This document shows positions 7,689 to 15,944 of a stretch of 17,925 bases of DNA, piece by piece. A program made the translations under genes and the position numbers. The DNA comes from Fidelibacterota bacterium (GTDB taxonomy: Bacteria > Fidelibacterota > Marinisomatia > Marinisomatales > TCS55). The first letter of the stretch is position 1, and the number at the start of each line of letters is the position of its first letter. The stretch covers positions 1-17,925 of the forward strand of contig JAAZYT010000191.1 of assembly GCA_014239505.1 (NCBI GenBank), written 5' to 3'. The notes under the pieces are model-generated. The model saw only the letters and a list, made by a program, of their open reading frames with translations. It made no database searches and had not been told where the DNA came from.

Positions 7689-9950
7689 TTAAGTTTGTTG
7701 AAGTCTGATAAGGTTTAAAGCAGATCCAGCTCTAAACCAATCAATTTGTGTTTTATTGTAAGTGTGATTACATATAATTTGATGAGAAGAGCCATCTTTG
7801 TGATTTACAAGCATGGTTAACGGTTTTGATGGTGAAAAGTTTTCAAGATCAATAAAATCAAAAGTGTCATCTTCTAATATTAAATCATAGTCTTCTTTTT
7901 CTTTAAATGTTAAAGCTAACATACCCTGTTTCTTTAAGTTAGTCTCATGTATTCGTGCAAAAGACTTAACTAAAACTGCGCAAACTCCAAGGAAACGAGG
8001 CTCCATTGCTGCATGTTCTCTGGATGAGCCTTCTCCATAATTTTCATCTCCAACTACTAAACTTAGAAACTGATTAAATTTATAGTCTCTTTGCACCTCT
8101 GGAACAGGTCCATAATTACCTGATAATTGATTTTTTACTGAATTTGTTTCATCATTAAAATAATTGACTGCTCCTGTTAACATATTATTAGAAATATTAT
8201 CAAGATGTCCTCTCAATCTAAGCCATGGTCCAGCCATTGAAATATGATCTGTAGTGCATTTACCTTTAGCTTTAATTAGCAATTGTAATCCTAAAATATT
8301 TCTTCCATTCCATTTTTTAAAAGGCTTAAGAAATTGCAATCTTTCAGAATTAGGATTAATAACAACCTCTATGCTCTTGCCATTAATTGCTGGGGCCTGA
8401 TATCCTTTATCTTTAACATCAAAACCTTTATCTGGTAATTCTAAACCAATAGGCTCTTGAAACTTCACTAATTCGCCATTATTATTTAAGAGTGTATCTT
8501 TAGCTGGATTAAAAGTTAAATCTCCTGCAATTGCAATAGCAGTAACAAGTTCTGGAGAACCAACAAAAGCATGAGTATTTGGGTTCCCATCTGCTCTTTT
8601 AGCAAAGTTTCTATTGAAAGAGTGAACAATTGTATTTTCCTCTTCTTTTTCTGCACCCTCCCTAGACCATTGACCAATACAAGGACCACAAGCATTAGCA
8701 AAGACACTACCACCTAATTTATTAAATGTATCAATGAAGCCATCTCTTTTAATAGTATAACGAACCTGCTCAGAACCAGGTGTAATTGTAAATTTAGCTT
8801 TTGTTGTTAAACCGTTATCTATAGCTTGTTGTGCAATTGATGCTGATCTAGAGATATCTTCATAAGATGAATTTGTACATGATCCAATTAAACCTACTTT
8901 AACCTCCGTTGGCCAATTATTTTCCTCTGCTATTTTAGCCATCTGAGATATAGGTGTAGCACGATCAGGCGTAAATGGACCATTCAAATGAGGTTCTAAT
9001 GTTGATAAATTAATTTCAATAACCTGATCAAAATATTTGTCTGGATTAATATAAATCTCAGAATCTCCTTTTAAACTTTCTTTATGATTCTCAGCTAACA
9101 ATGCTAGTTCTTCACGTCCAGTTGAACGTAAATAGTCTCCCATTTTTGTATCAAAAGAAAAAATAGATGTTGTTGCACCAATTTCTGCACCCATATTGCA
9201 AATTGTACCTTTACCAGTACATGATATTTTGCCAGCACCCTCACCAAAATATTCTACAATTGCGCCAGTACCGCCCTTAACAGTAAGAATACCAGCTAAT
9301 TTTAAAATAACGTCTTTAGCAGAAGTCCATCCATTCATTTCTCCAGTAAGTTTTACACCTATTAATTTTGGAAATCTTAATTCCCATGGCATACCAGCCA
9401 TTACATCTACCGCGTCAGCTCCACCTACACCAATAGCAACCATACCTAAACCACCAGCGTTAACAGTATGACTATCAGTTCCTATCATCATACCACCAGG
9501 AAAAGCATAGTTTTCTAGAACAACTTGATGAATAATACCTGCACCCGGTTTCCAAAACCCAACTCCATACTTATTTGATACTGATTCTAAAAAATCATAA
9601 ACTTCTGTATTTACATCTTTAGCTATTTCTAAATCTGTCTTGGCACCCAATTTAGCTTGGATTAAATGATCACAATGAGTTGTTGTTGGAACTGCCACTT
9701 TATCTTTACCTGCCATCATAAATTGAAGTAAGGCCATTTGAGCAGTCGCATCTTGCATTGCAACTCTATCAGGGTAAAAAGAGACATATGATTCACCTCT
9801 ATTATAATCAATCGTCGCATCACCTTCAGAAAGATGACTATACAATATTTTTTCTGTTAATGTAAGTGGGCGTTGTAGAATCTTTTTAGCCACAGAAATC
9901 CTATTGGGCATTCGTTCATAAAAAGCCTTAATCATATCTAAGTCAAACAC
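7689..9950 (-). CDS. acn: Aconitate hydratase, mitochondrial type
   Basis: Aconitase interconverts citrate and isocitrate in the TCA cycle through a [4Fe-4S] cluster. The 753-residue protein has the three cluster cysteines C358 (GSCTNSS), C421 and C424 (ACGPCIGQW). It also has the substrate loop around D94/H95 (THCDHLIQ), the motif GTDSHTVNAGGLGM at 157-170, and the C-terminal swivel domain with GDENYGEGSSREHAA. The length and cysteine numbering match mature mammalian mitochondrial aconitase, so it belongs to that subfamily rather than to AcnB or the ~890-residue AcnA/IRP group. The start is GTG 9950: AAGGA lies about 5-6 bases upstream, the best ribosome binding site in the window. An ATG five codons downstream is the alternative. 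It is the first gene of the leftward series, preceded by the divergent intergenic region, so it probably carries the main promoter. Confidence 0.97.
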   Translation of the reverse strand: MFDLDMIKAFYERMPNRISVAKKILQRPLTLTEKILYSHLSEGDATIDYNRGESYVSFYPDRVAMQDATAQMALLQFMMAGKDKVAVPTTTHCDHLIQAKLGAKTDLEIAKDVNTEVYDFLESVSNKYGVGFWKPGAGIIHQVVLENYAFPGGMMIGTDSHTVNAGGLGMVAIGVGGADAVDVMAGMPWELRFPKLIGVKLTGEMNGWTSAKDVILKLAGILTVKGGTGAIVEYFGEGAGKISCTGKGTICNMGAEIGATTSIFSFDTKMGDYLRSTGREELALLAENHKESLKGDSEIYINPDKYFDQVIEINLSTLEPHLNGPFTPDRATPISQMAKIAEENNWPTEVKVGLIGSCTNSSYEDISRSASIAQQAIDNGLTTKAKFTITPGSEQVRYTIKRDGFIDTFNKLGGSVFANACGPCIGQWSREGAEKEEENTIVHSFNRNFAKRADGNPNTHAFVGSPELVTAIAIAGDLTFNPAKDTLLNNNGELVKFQEPIGLELPDKGFDVKDKGYQAPAINGKSIEVVINPNSERLQFLKPFKKWNGRNILGLQLLIKAKGKCTTDHISMAGPWLRLRGHLDNISNNMLTGAVNYFNDETNSVKNQLSGNYGPVPEVQRDYKFNQFLSLVVGDENYGEGSSREHAAMEPRFLGVCAVLVKSFARIHETNLKKQGMLALTFKEKEDYDLILEDDTFDFIDLENFSPSKPLTMLVNHKDGSSHQIICNHTYNKTQIDWFRAGSALNLIRLQQT

Positions 9951-10132
9951 AGGGGTCCTTTCGAGTTGGAAAAATAATTAACATATTTAAGTTAAATCGT
10001 TATAAAATGAGTTTGAAATTACATATTTTTAACTTCTATTTCAATTTCAATACTCTTAAAAAATCTAGATTATTTAAAAAAATAAAAAAGTGATTCAAAT
10101 TCCATTAAAAATAGATACTAAATTTTGCACTA
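9951..10132. promoter_or_regulatory. Divergent intergenic region between aconitase and porU
   Basis: This 182-base, very AT-rich spacer separates the leftward and rightward gene series, so both sets of promoters should lie here. For the minus strand, a TATAAC hexamer (complement of 9999-10004) would place transcription start about 40 bases before the aconitase GTG, but its -35 match is weak. A pair of TTGAAA hexamers on the minus strand (about 10050-10065) could serve a second start. For the plus strand I see no convincing -35/-10 pair and no Shine-Dalgarno site before the porU ATG. The A/T tracts could bend the DNA. I see no operator-like inverted repeat. Confidence 0.45.
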
Positions 10133-13100
10133 ATGAGAAGCCTTAGAATATTACTACTGATTGGATTTATATCTCTCCAATATATTTTTAGTCAAAAAAG
10201 AATAGAAACTATTTCCTCTAACTATAAACAATTAATTCTCAAGGTAAATACTACATTAGTTTCAGATGAAGATTTAAAGCCAGTTGATATTTTAGTTGGA
10301 TTGCCAAGCAAAACACTACCAAAAATTCAATTAGAATCATTAGAAGAATCTCAAGTTGAACAAATAAGAATAAAAGATCTTATCAAAACAGAATGGATAA
10401 ATAGTCAAATAGTAAATGGCCTTAATACTGGTACGCTTAGAATATCACCATTGTTTACAAAAAGTTCATACTTTAAATCGATGATTATTAAAATCTCATT
10501 TGATAGCAAAATAAAAAACTTTGCTATTGCCTCAAATTTGCAAAAAACTCTTTTAGCTCCAAAAATACTAAATTGGAATGTTGCTAAAAATTGGATTTTA
10601 CCAATTACAAGCTCACCAAAAAAAATACCGCAATTACCAAACGGAGAATGGATTCAATTTAGTATTTCTAAAGATGGTTTATATAAAATAACTGGAAGTC
10701 AGTTATTAGATTTAATTAAGCTAAATAATAATTTAGACCCAAGAAGCATTATGCTTTTTACTAGTTCATCTCTTGGTAGAGATCGCACATATCTTTTAAG
10801 TCAAAAAATATCAAAAGATTTTTCTATTCCAGATAACTTAGTTGAACTTTCGATTAATATTGATGGTGAGTCAGATGGAAACCTTGAGAATGATGATGCT
10901 ATATATTTTTATGGCCAAGGTCCAAGCGGGTTTAATTTTATTAATAATAATATTTCATGGCACCAAAATTTATACTTTACAGAATCCAATTATTGGTTAC
11001 TAATCCCTTCAGATAATACCTTGCGAGGAAAACGTATTCAAACAGCAAATAAAGTTGAAAAAGGTGATAAAGTTTTTGATTATGGACTTAGCTATGTTCA
11101 CTTGGAGGATGATCAAGAAAACCCTCAAAATTCAGGTTTAGGTTGGGGTAATGCTAGAATTCAACAATCGGGCTCGTTTTTACAGAAAGTAAATTTTGTC
11201 AAGCCTATATCATCTAAAAATGCAAATGGGTCTTTTGGAATGATTGGCAATGAGAAAGTACAAACTAAATATAAAAATACTGAGCATAGAGTTAGTCTCT
11301 CATTAAACGGAAAAGAATTAAGTAGTTTAACATGGACAAATATCGGTCTTAAATCAGCAAATTTTATAATTAACTCAAATACACTTATTGATGGTGATCA
11401 ATCGTTTGAAATAACCAATAATATTGAAAATCCAAACTCACTACCTCTTTTTGATTTTCTTACACTTTCTTACTTTAGAGAGCTTGAGTACAGACAGCCT
11501 TTTGATTTCATTTCACCTATTCATTCTACTAATGCTACTTTTAGAATAAAAGGTACTGACTTAAAAGTTTGGAATATTACAAATATTATTAATCCAAAGA
11601 ACCTACCACTAGATATTAATGAAGATATCATAGCAACTCATGTAACTCTCCCTATTGAAAAATCACAAAGGTTCTATACATTTAAAACTACGGATATACT
11701 ATCACCATCATCATTAGTATATAAAGGGGGAAAAGAATGGACTACTTTAAGAGATACGTCTAAAAAGGCAAATCATATTATTATTGGACCACAAACTTTT
11801 TTTTCAGCTGCTGTTCCACTAATTAATCATCGAGAAAAAACTTTATATGCTTCATTAGATAAAATTTATGAAGAATTTTCAGCTGGCAATAAAGATCCAA
11901 TTGGGATTCGACATTTTTTACAGTGGACTCAAGAAAATTGGGAACAAAAACCAATGACAGTTTTCCTTCTTGGTGATGCTGATTTTGATTATCGTAATAT
12001 TACAGGTAAATCAAAAATTGTAGTTCCAACAATTGAAGTTGGTACAAACTATACATATGCAACAGATGATCGCTTATCTGCTTTCAATGGAATAATTCCT
12101 GAAATGGCAACTGGACGCTTTCCAGCAAGAACTGAACAAGAAGTCTCAGACTTCATTGAAAAACTCATATCATTTGAGACAAATATGCCAACTGGCATTT
12201 GGAAACAAAGAGTAACACTAGTTGCTGATGATCCAGCAAGACCTGAAAGAGAGCCATATGAGTTATTTATTGGAAGAAGTCATACTAAAAACTCTGAAAG
12301 ACTCGCAATGTCTATTCCAGATTATATGGATATAGAAAAATTATATTTGGTTGATTTTCCTGAAAAAAAAGATGCTTCTACATTTGGAGTAACTAAACCT
12401 GAAGCAACACAGGCTTTATTCAATCAATTATCTCAAGGTACAGCATTTATTAATTATATTGGCCATGGAAACCCAATCCAATGGGCACAAGAAAAACTCC
12501 TTATAATTAGTGACGAAAGAAATGATTTATCTTTAATCAAAACTAATATGAAATTACCTATTTGGATAGCTGGAACATGTAATTGGGGGCAATTTGATAA
12601 TATTGATAGAGAATCGTTTGCAGAAAAATTAATTAGAACTCCAATGGACGGAGCATCCGCAATTATTACCACCAACAGAGGAATTACAGTATCAAGCAAC
12701 ATTCAATTTTTAGAAAAGATTTTCAATGAGATATTTAGAGGTGATTCTATAACGACAAAGAATTTGGGAACTGTTATACAATCAATAAAAACTGGTGGAT
12801 CAGATGGAGAGATATTTCACCTTTTTGGTGATCCTGCTATGAGATTACCAATCCCAAAAAGTTTAATTAGCGATGGAAAGGTTTCGCCAGATACATTAGA
12901 GACTTTAGAAGTTGGGACTCTTATTGCCAAAAGCCCAATAGAGTCAGGTAGTGGTATTATAGTCTTTGAAGATGGACCTAGTGAAGTTACAAGGTCATTT
13001 AACTATGCTTCAAAGGAAGAAAAAATAACTTATTTGCAAAAAGGTCCTACATTATTTAATGGTTCCTTTACTTTTACGAACTCAACTTTTTCTCCTCAGT

Positions 13101-13870
13101 TTAGAGTTCCTAAAGATATTACCTACTCAAAAAATCCAGCTAAAGTGCGATTCACCATAAATGATGGTCTAAATGATGAAGCAATTGGATCAGTCTCTGA
13201 AATTTATCTTTCATTAGGTTCACCAAGCAATGATGTAGAAGGACCAATTATTACATTTGAATCTGAATCAGGGCTTTTACTAAAAGATGGAGATATCCTG
13301 CCTACAAATCAAAACCTTATAATCAGAGTTTCTGATCCAATGGGTATTAATCTTACTGGCGAAAAAGGCCATGAATTATTTATTAATAATTCTCTTACAG
13401 GAGAAACAATAAATGCAATTGATCAATTTGTATATGATGATAATAGTATCAATACTGGTACTATTATTTTCAATGTATCTTCTGATTTAGATAATTTATC
13501 ATTAATTATTAGTGCTTGGGATAATGCGAACAATCCAACTGAGGCTGAAATCCAGTTAGTTTTAGTGAAATCAAATAAATTAGATATGCTACGTATTTTA
13601 AATTTCCCAAATCCATTTTCCAATGAAACTCAATTCACTTTCGAACTAACTAAAGATGCTAAAGTTTCAATTAATATCTACACAATTTCAGGAAGAAAAG
13701 TAAAATCTATCATTGAGCGTAATCAGAAACTAGGATTTAACAGAATATCATGGAATGGGCGTGATGAATATGGTAATTTATTAGCCAATGGGGTCTATTT
13801 GTACAAAATTAAAGCTGAAATTAATAATCAAAAAATTAATCATATCGGAAGGTTGGCAATCTATAGATGA
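10133..13870 (+). CDS. porU: PorU-like type IX secretion sortase (C25 gingipain-family peptidase)
   Basis: This 1245-residue surface protein has a Sec signal peptide (residues ~1-20, ILLLIGFISLQYIFSQ), then a long beta-rich N-terminal region (~20-540). The C25 caspase/gingipain-type domain spans ~547-905, and a beta-rich region covers ~905-1145. The last ~90 residues (from ~1155) are a type A type IX sorting domain with PNPF, INIYTISGRKVKSI, WNGRDEYGNLLANGVYLYK and a basic end. The catalytic dyad is intact: H778 in IGHGNP and C816 in GTCNWGQFD. GDADFDYRN and ATGRFPAR are typical C25 segments. PorU removes C-terminal sorting domains from exported cargo and attaches the cargo to anionic LPS at the cell surface. 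Length and layout match PorU better than a secreted gingipain. No other type IX genes are present. The stop overlaps the maf start (ATGA). Confidence 0.87.
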   Translation: MRSLRILLLIGFISLQYIFSQKRIETISSNYKQLILKVNTTLVSDEDLKPVDILVGLPSKTLPKIQLESLEESQVEQIRIKDLIKTEWINSQIVNGLNTGTLRISPLFTKSSYFKSMIIKISFDSKIKNFAIASNLQKTLLAPKILNWNVAKNWILPITSSPKKIPQLPNGEWIQFSISKDGLYKITGSQLLDLIKLNNNLDPRSIMLFTSSSLGRDRTYLLSQKISKDFSIPDNLVELSINIDGESDGNLENDDAIYFYGQGPSGFNFINNNISWHQNLYFTESNYWLLIPSDNTLRGKRIQTANKVEKGDKVFDYGLSYVHLEDDQENPQNSGLGWGNARIQQSGSFLQKVNFVKPISSKNANGSFGMIGNEKVQTKYKNTEHRVSLSLNGKELSSLTWTNIGLKSANFIINSNTLIDGDQSFEITNNIENPNSLPLFDFLTLSYFRELEYRQPFDFISPIHSTNATFRIKGTDLKVWNITNIINPKNLPLDINEDIIATHVTLPIEKSQRFYTFKTTDILSPSSLVYKGGKEWTTLRDTSKKANHIIIGPQTFFSAAVPLINHREKTLYASLDKIYEEFSAGNKDPIGIRHFLQWTQENWEQKPMTVFLLGDADFDYRNITGKSKIVVPTIEVGTNYTYATDDRLSAFNGIIPEMATGRFPARTEQEVSDFIEKLISFETNMPTGIWKQRVTLVADDPARPEREPYELFIGRSHTKNSERLAMSIPDYMDIEKLYLVDFPEKKDASTFGVTKPEATQALFNQLSQGTAFINYIGHGNPIQWAQEKLLIISDERNDLSLIKTNMKLPIWIAGTCNWGQFDNIDRESFAEKLIRTPMDGASAIITTNRGITVSSNIQFLEKIFNEIFRGDSITTKNLGTVIQSIKTGGSDGEIFHLFGDPAMRLPIPKSLISDGKVSPDTLETLEVGTLIAKSPIESGSGIIVFEDGPSEVTRSFNYASKEEKITYLQKGPTLFNGSFTFTNSTFSPQFRVPKDITYSKNPAKVRFTINDGLNDEAIGSVSEIYLSLGSPSNDVEGPIITFESESGLLLKDGDILPTNQNLIIRVSDPMGINLTGEKGHELFINNSLTGETINAIDQFVYDDNSINTGTIIFNVSSDLDNLSLIISAWDNANNPTEAEIQLVLVKSNKLDMLRILNFPNPFSNETQFTFELTKDAKVSINIYTISGRKVKSIIERNQKLGFNRISWNGRDEYGNLLANGVYLYKIKAEINNQKINHIGRLAIYR

Positions 13871-14448
13871 ATAAAATAATTGACTCTCCATTAATTCTTG
13901 CATCTAAATCGCCAAGAAGAAAAAAGCTACTTAAGCAAATTGACCTGACTTTCAAAGTTATACCAAGTGATGTAGATGAAAATTTAGACATAAAGTTATT
14001 TCCTCCAGATTTTGTATCCCACTATGCAAAAATGAAAGCAGAGAGTGTATCAAAAACTAATAAAGGTTGTTATGTAATTGGTGCTGATACAATTGTAGTT
14101 AACAATGAGAAAATTTTAGGTAAACCAAAAAATAAAGATGAGAGTTATCAAATGCTTTCATCACTTTCTGGAAAAACTCATAAAGTCTATACAGGGGTAT
14201 CAATTCAGCATTATGATTATAAGATAGATAAAACATTTCATGAGGTCACAGATGTATCATTTAATACATTAAGTGATTTAGATATTTATTATTATATTGA
14301 TAGATATAAGCCTTTCGATAAAGCAGGTAGCTACGGAATACAGGATTGGTTTTCTGCTCATGTCAATAAAATTAATGGCTGTTATTATAATGTCATGGGA
14401 CTGCCATTAGCTTCTTTTTACCGTCATTTCTTTGCTTTAATGAAATAA
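13867..14448 (+). CDS. maf: Maf-family nucleoside triphosphate pyrophosphatase
   Basis: This 193-residue protein is full length for the family. The N-terminal motif LASKSPRRKKLL (11-22) and the G72-A-D74-T-I-V segment bind metal and nucleotide. The conserved segments SGKTHKVYTG and KAGSYGIQ are also present. Maf proteins hydrolyse non-canonical or surplus nucleoside triphosphates to monophosphates; in Bacillus and E. coli they are linked to septum inhibition and to dTTP/UTP or modified-base clearance. The sequence does not let me choose safely between the YhdE (dTTP/UTP) and YceF (m7GTP) classes. The ATG overlaps the porU stop by four bases (ATGA). A 53-base gap separates it from the rodZ-like gene. 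Its place before the dcw genes fits a division-linked role. Confidence 0.95.
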   Translation: MNKIIDSPLILASKSPRRKKLLKQIDLTFKVIPSDVDENLDIKLFPPDFVSHYAKMKAESVSKTNKGCYVIGADTIVVNNEKILGKPKNKDESYQMLSSLSGKTHKVYTGVSIQHYDYKIDKTFHEVTDVSFNTLSDLDIYYYIDRYKPFDKAGSYGIQDWFSAHVNKINGCYYNVMGLPLASFYRHFFALMK

Positions 14449-14501
14449 TTTTAATAAAAGAGTTTTTCAGTATCAAAACATGCACGTAAATTTTTTTTAG
14501 T

Positions 14502-15335
14502 ATGTCTAACTATTTTAAAGAATTAAAAGAACTTCGCAAAGAAGCTGGTATTGATCTTGAAGAAATTCACAATCGAACAAAAATTAGCCTTCAAGCTTTA
14601 AGGTCAATTGAAAGTGGCGAACTCGGCCAACTTCCTCATACATATGTTCGTTTATTTGTTAGAGCTTATGCAAATGAAATAGGTGCAAATGAGAATGAAG
14701 CTCTTAATGCGTTAGATAAATTAATAGATAATCCATTAGTTATTAATAAAGAAGAAAAAAAACAACCTATTGACACAATAGAAATAAATCAAAACGCAAA
14801 CAACAACTCTTCAGATCAAATTAAACAACCTTCAGTATTTGCAAAAAATATTAGAGTTGATATGCTTAAAGGGATTGCGCTTGTATGTACGCTCATATTC
14901 TCTATTTATATTATTAGACAAATCAATAAAGAAGAAGCTGCAAAATATCCAATATCTTACCCTAGTGAATTTGAAGAAGAAGGGCCAATAACTGATCAAA
15001 TACTTCAAAATGATTTTGATTTATTTACAGAATCTGTTCAAATTATGGAAGAGGATTCTCCATTCACTTTAAAAATGGCTACGGTTGAAAGGGTTTGGTA
15101 TAAAACTAAAATTGATAGCTTAAATTTTGTTGAAGATATATTGCCTTCTGGTGATAATCGACTTTATGAATTCTCTGACTCACTAAAAGTACTATTTAAA
15201 TATTCAAAAGGATTAAACCTTTACTTGAATGGTTCTTCAATAAAATCTTTTAAATCTTCTTCTAATCCACTTCAGATAATCTTCTCTACAGTTAATAAAA
15301 CTGTTACTACGCAGCAGTTCATTCCTAAGAACTAG
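14502..15335 (+). CDS. rodZ: RodZ-like helix-turn-helix membrane protein
   Basis: The 277-residue protein has the RodZ layout. An N-terminal cytoplasmic helix-turn-helix domain (~4-75, with LRKEAGIDLEEIHNRTKIS and LRSIESGELGQLPHTYVR) is the diagnostic HTH_25 form, in which GxxxLP and YxRxFxRxYA replace a true DNA-recognition helix. A polar linker rich in Asn and Gln (~83-118) follows, then one membrane helix (~122-140, GIALVCTLIFSIYII). The periplasmic tail ends in a beta domain like DUF4115 (~185-277). RodZ links MreB filaments to the membrane and elongasome. The start is ATG 14502, with a T-run and no Shine-Dalgarno site upstream. A 144-base gap separates it from mraZ, so the two may not share a transcript. 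The architecture is certain; full RodZ function is inferred. Confidence 0.85.
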   Translation: MSNYFKELKELRKEAGIDLEEIHNRTKISLQALRSIESGELGQLPHTYVRLFVRAYANEIGANENEALNALDKLIDNPLVINKEEKKQPIDTIEINQNANNNSSDQIKQPSVFAKNIRVDMLKGIALVCTLIFSIYIIRQINKEEAAKYPISYPSEFEEEGPITDQILQNDFDLFTESVQIMEEDSPFTLKMATVERVWYKTKIDSLNFVEDILPSGDNRLYEFSDSLKVLFKYSKGLNLYLNGSSIKSFKSSSNPLQIIFSTVNKTVTTQQFIPKN

Positions 15336-15411
15336 CTCAATTCTTTAAAGTTTTTCTTTAGTTAAACTCTTCAAATCCATTATCAAGTGAGTATTTTTTT
15401 TATAATACTTA

Positions 15412-15441
15412 TTGACATAGGTGGGGGATAATAGATACATT
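15412..15441 (+). promoter_or_regulatory. Candidate mraZ / dcw promoter
   Basis: A consensus -35 hexamer TTGACA lies at 15412-15417. Eighteen bases further is TACATT (15436-15441), which matches the -10 consensus at four of six positions. This would start transcription about 30 bases before the mraZ ATG. It is the only promoter in the window with a perfect -35 box. One TGGG box lies inside the spacer and two more lie just downstream of the -10, as expected for an autorepressed promoter. A perfect TATAAT at 15401-15406 precedes the -35 box but has no convincing partner upstream. Confidence 0.6.
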
Positions 15442-15477
15442 ATGGGTAGTTGTGGGTAATTATACCTAAGAGTTTGG
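15422..15477 (+). promoter_or_regulatory. Putative MraZ operator: four phased TGGG boxes
   Basis: Four same-strand TGGG boxes begin at 15422, 15443, 15453 and 15474. The distances are 21, 10 and 21 bases, close to two, one and two turns of DNA, so all lie on one helix face. The middle pair is the best match, TGGGTA-gttg-TGGGTA. E. coli MraZ is known to bind direct TGGGN repeats separated by 5 bases (10-base period) upstream of its own gene, the same period as the middle pair. The last box ends two bases before the mraZ ATG. Binding could thus block both the promoter and ribosome access. Confidence 0.72.
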
Positions 15478-15479
15478 GC

Positions 15480-15944
15480 ATGACAATAAATAAAAATACA
15501 TTTACAGGCGAATATTCGTATTCAATAGATACTAAAGGTCGTATTAATATACCTGCCAAGTTTAGAAATGACCTTGCTAATGATAACGAAAAATCTTTTG
15601 TGATTACAAAAGGTATGGATTCTTGCGTTTATGCCTACCCTGCTATTGTTTGGCAAAGCATTGAAAATGAATTAAAAAAACTTTCATCTCTATCAAATGT
15701 AAATCGTTCATTTGTTAGGAATACTGTACGTTATGCTTCAATGGTTAAGTATGATAAGCAAGGCAGAATAGCCATTACTCCAAATTTAATAAATTACGCA
15801 AATTTAAATAAAGAAGCCTTAATCATAGGCATGGTAAATAAAATAGAGATTTGGAATCCTGATTTATTGGAAAAAGTTGACAATCTTTCTCAAAAAATTG
15901 ACTCATCCCAAATTGATGAGCTTGCAAATAAAATTATCCTCTGA
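15480..15944 (+). CDS. mraZ: MraZ, transcriptional regulator of the dcw cluster
   Basis: This 154-residue protein has the two tandem MraZ (AbrB-like swapped-hairpin) repeats. The first carries D17-x-K-G-R21 followed by INIPAKFR, the second D92-K-Q-G-R96 followed by IAITP. MraZ forms ring-shaped oligomers that bind TGGG repeats before its own gene and repress the dcw operon in E. coli; in other bacteria it can activate. The start is ATG 15480, which gives the family-typical opening (FTGEYSYSIDTKGR). The frame stays open upstream to a TTG at 15450, but that would put operator sequence inside the gene and add ten residues foreign to the family. A weak AAGAG lies seven bases upstream. The stop TGA overlaps the rsmH ATG (TGATG). 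Confidence 0.96.
   Translation: MTINKNTFTGEYSYSIDTKGRINIPAKFRNDLANDNEKSFVITKGMDSCVYAYPAIVWQSIENELKKLSSLSNVNRSFVRNTVRYASMVKYDKQGRIAITPNLINYANLNKEALIIGMVNKIEIWNPDLLEKVDNLSQKIDSSQIDELANKIIL

Noticed and set aside
9196..9471. 91-codon plus-strand open frame inside the aconitase gene
   Set aside because: It is antisense to a strongly conserved region of aconitase, has a proline-rich low-complexity product and no supporting signals.
10116..10129. Bacteroidota-type promoter element (TAnnTTTG) before porU
   Set aside because: The nearest match has the wrong spacing (three bases instead of two) and no TTTG at -33.
12454..12702. 82-codon minus-strand open frame inside porU
   Set aside because: It is antisense to the catalytic GHG/Cys region of the C25 domain, so constraint on porU explains it.
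15340..15375. Intrinsic terminator after the rodZ-like gene
   Set aside because: Only short AT-only stems (five pairs or fewer) can be drawn and no T-run follows a stable stem.
15450..15479. Upstream TTG extension of mraZ adding ten residues
   Set aside because: The extension would be encoded by the TGGG operator repeats, does not resemble any MraZ N-terminus, and the ATG at 15480 gives the family-typical start.
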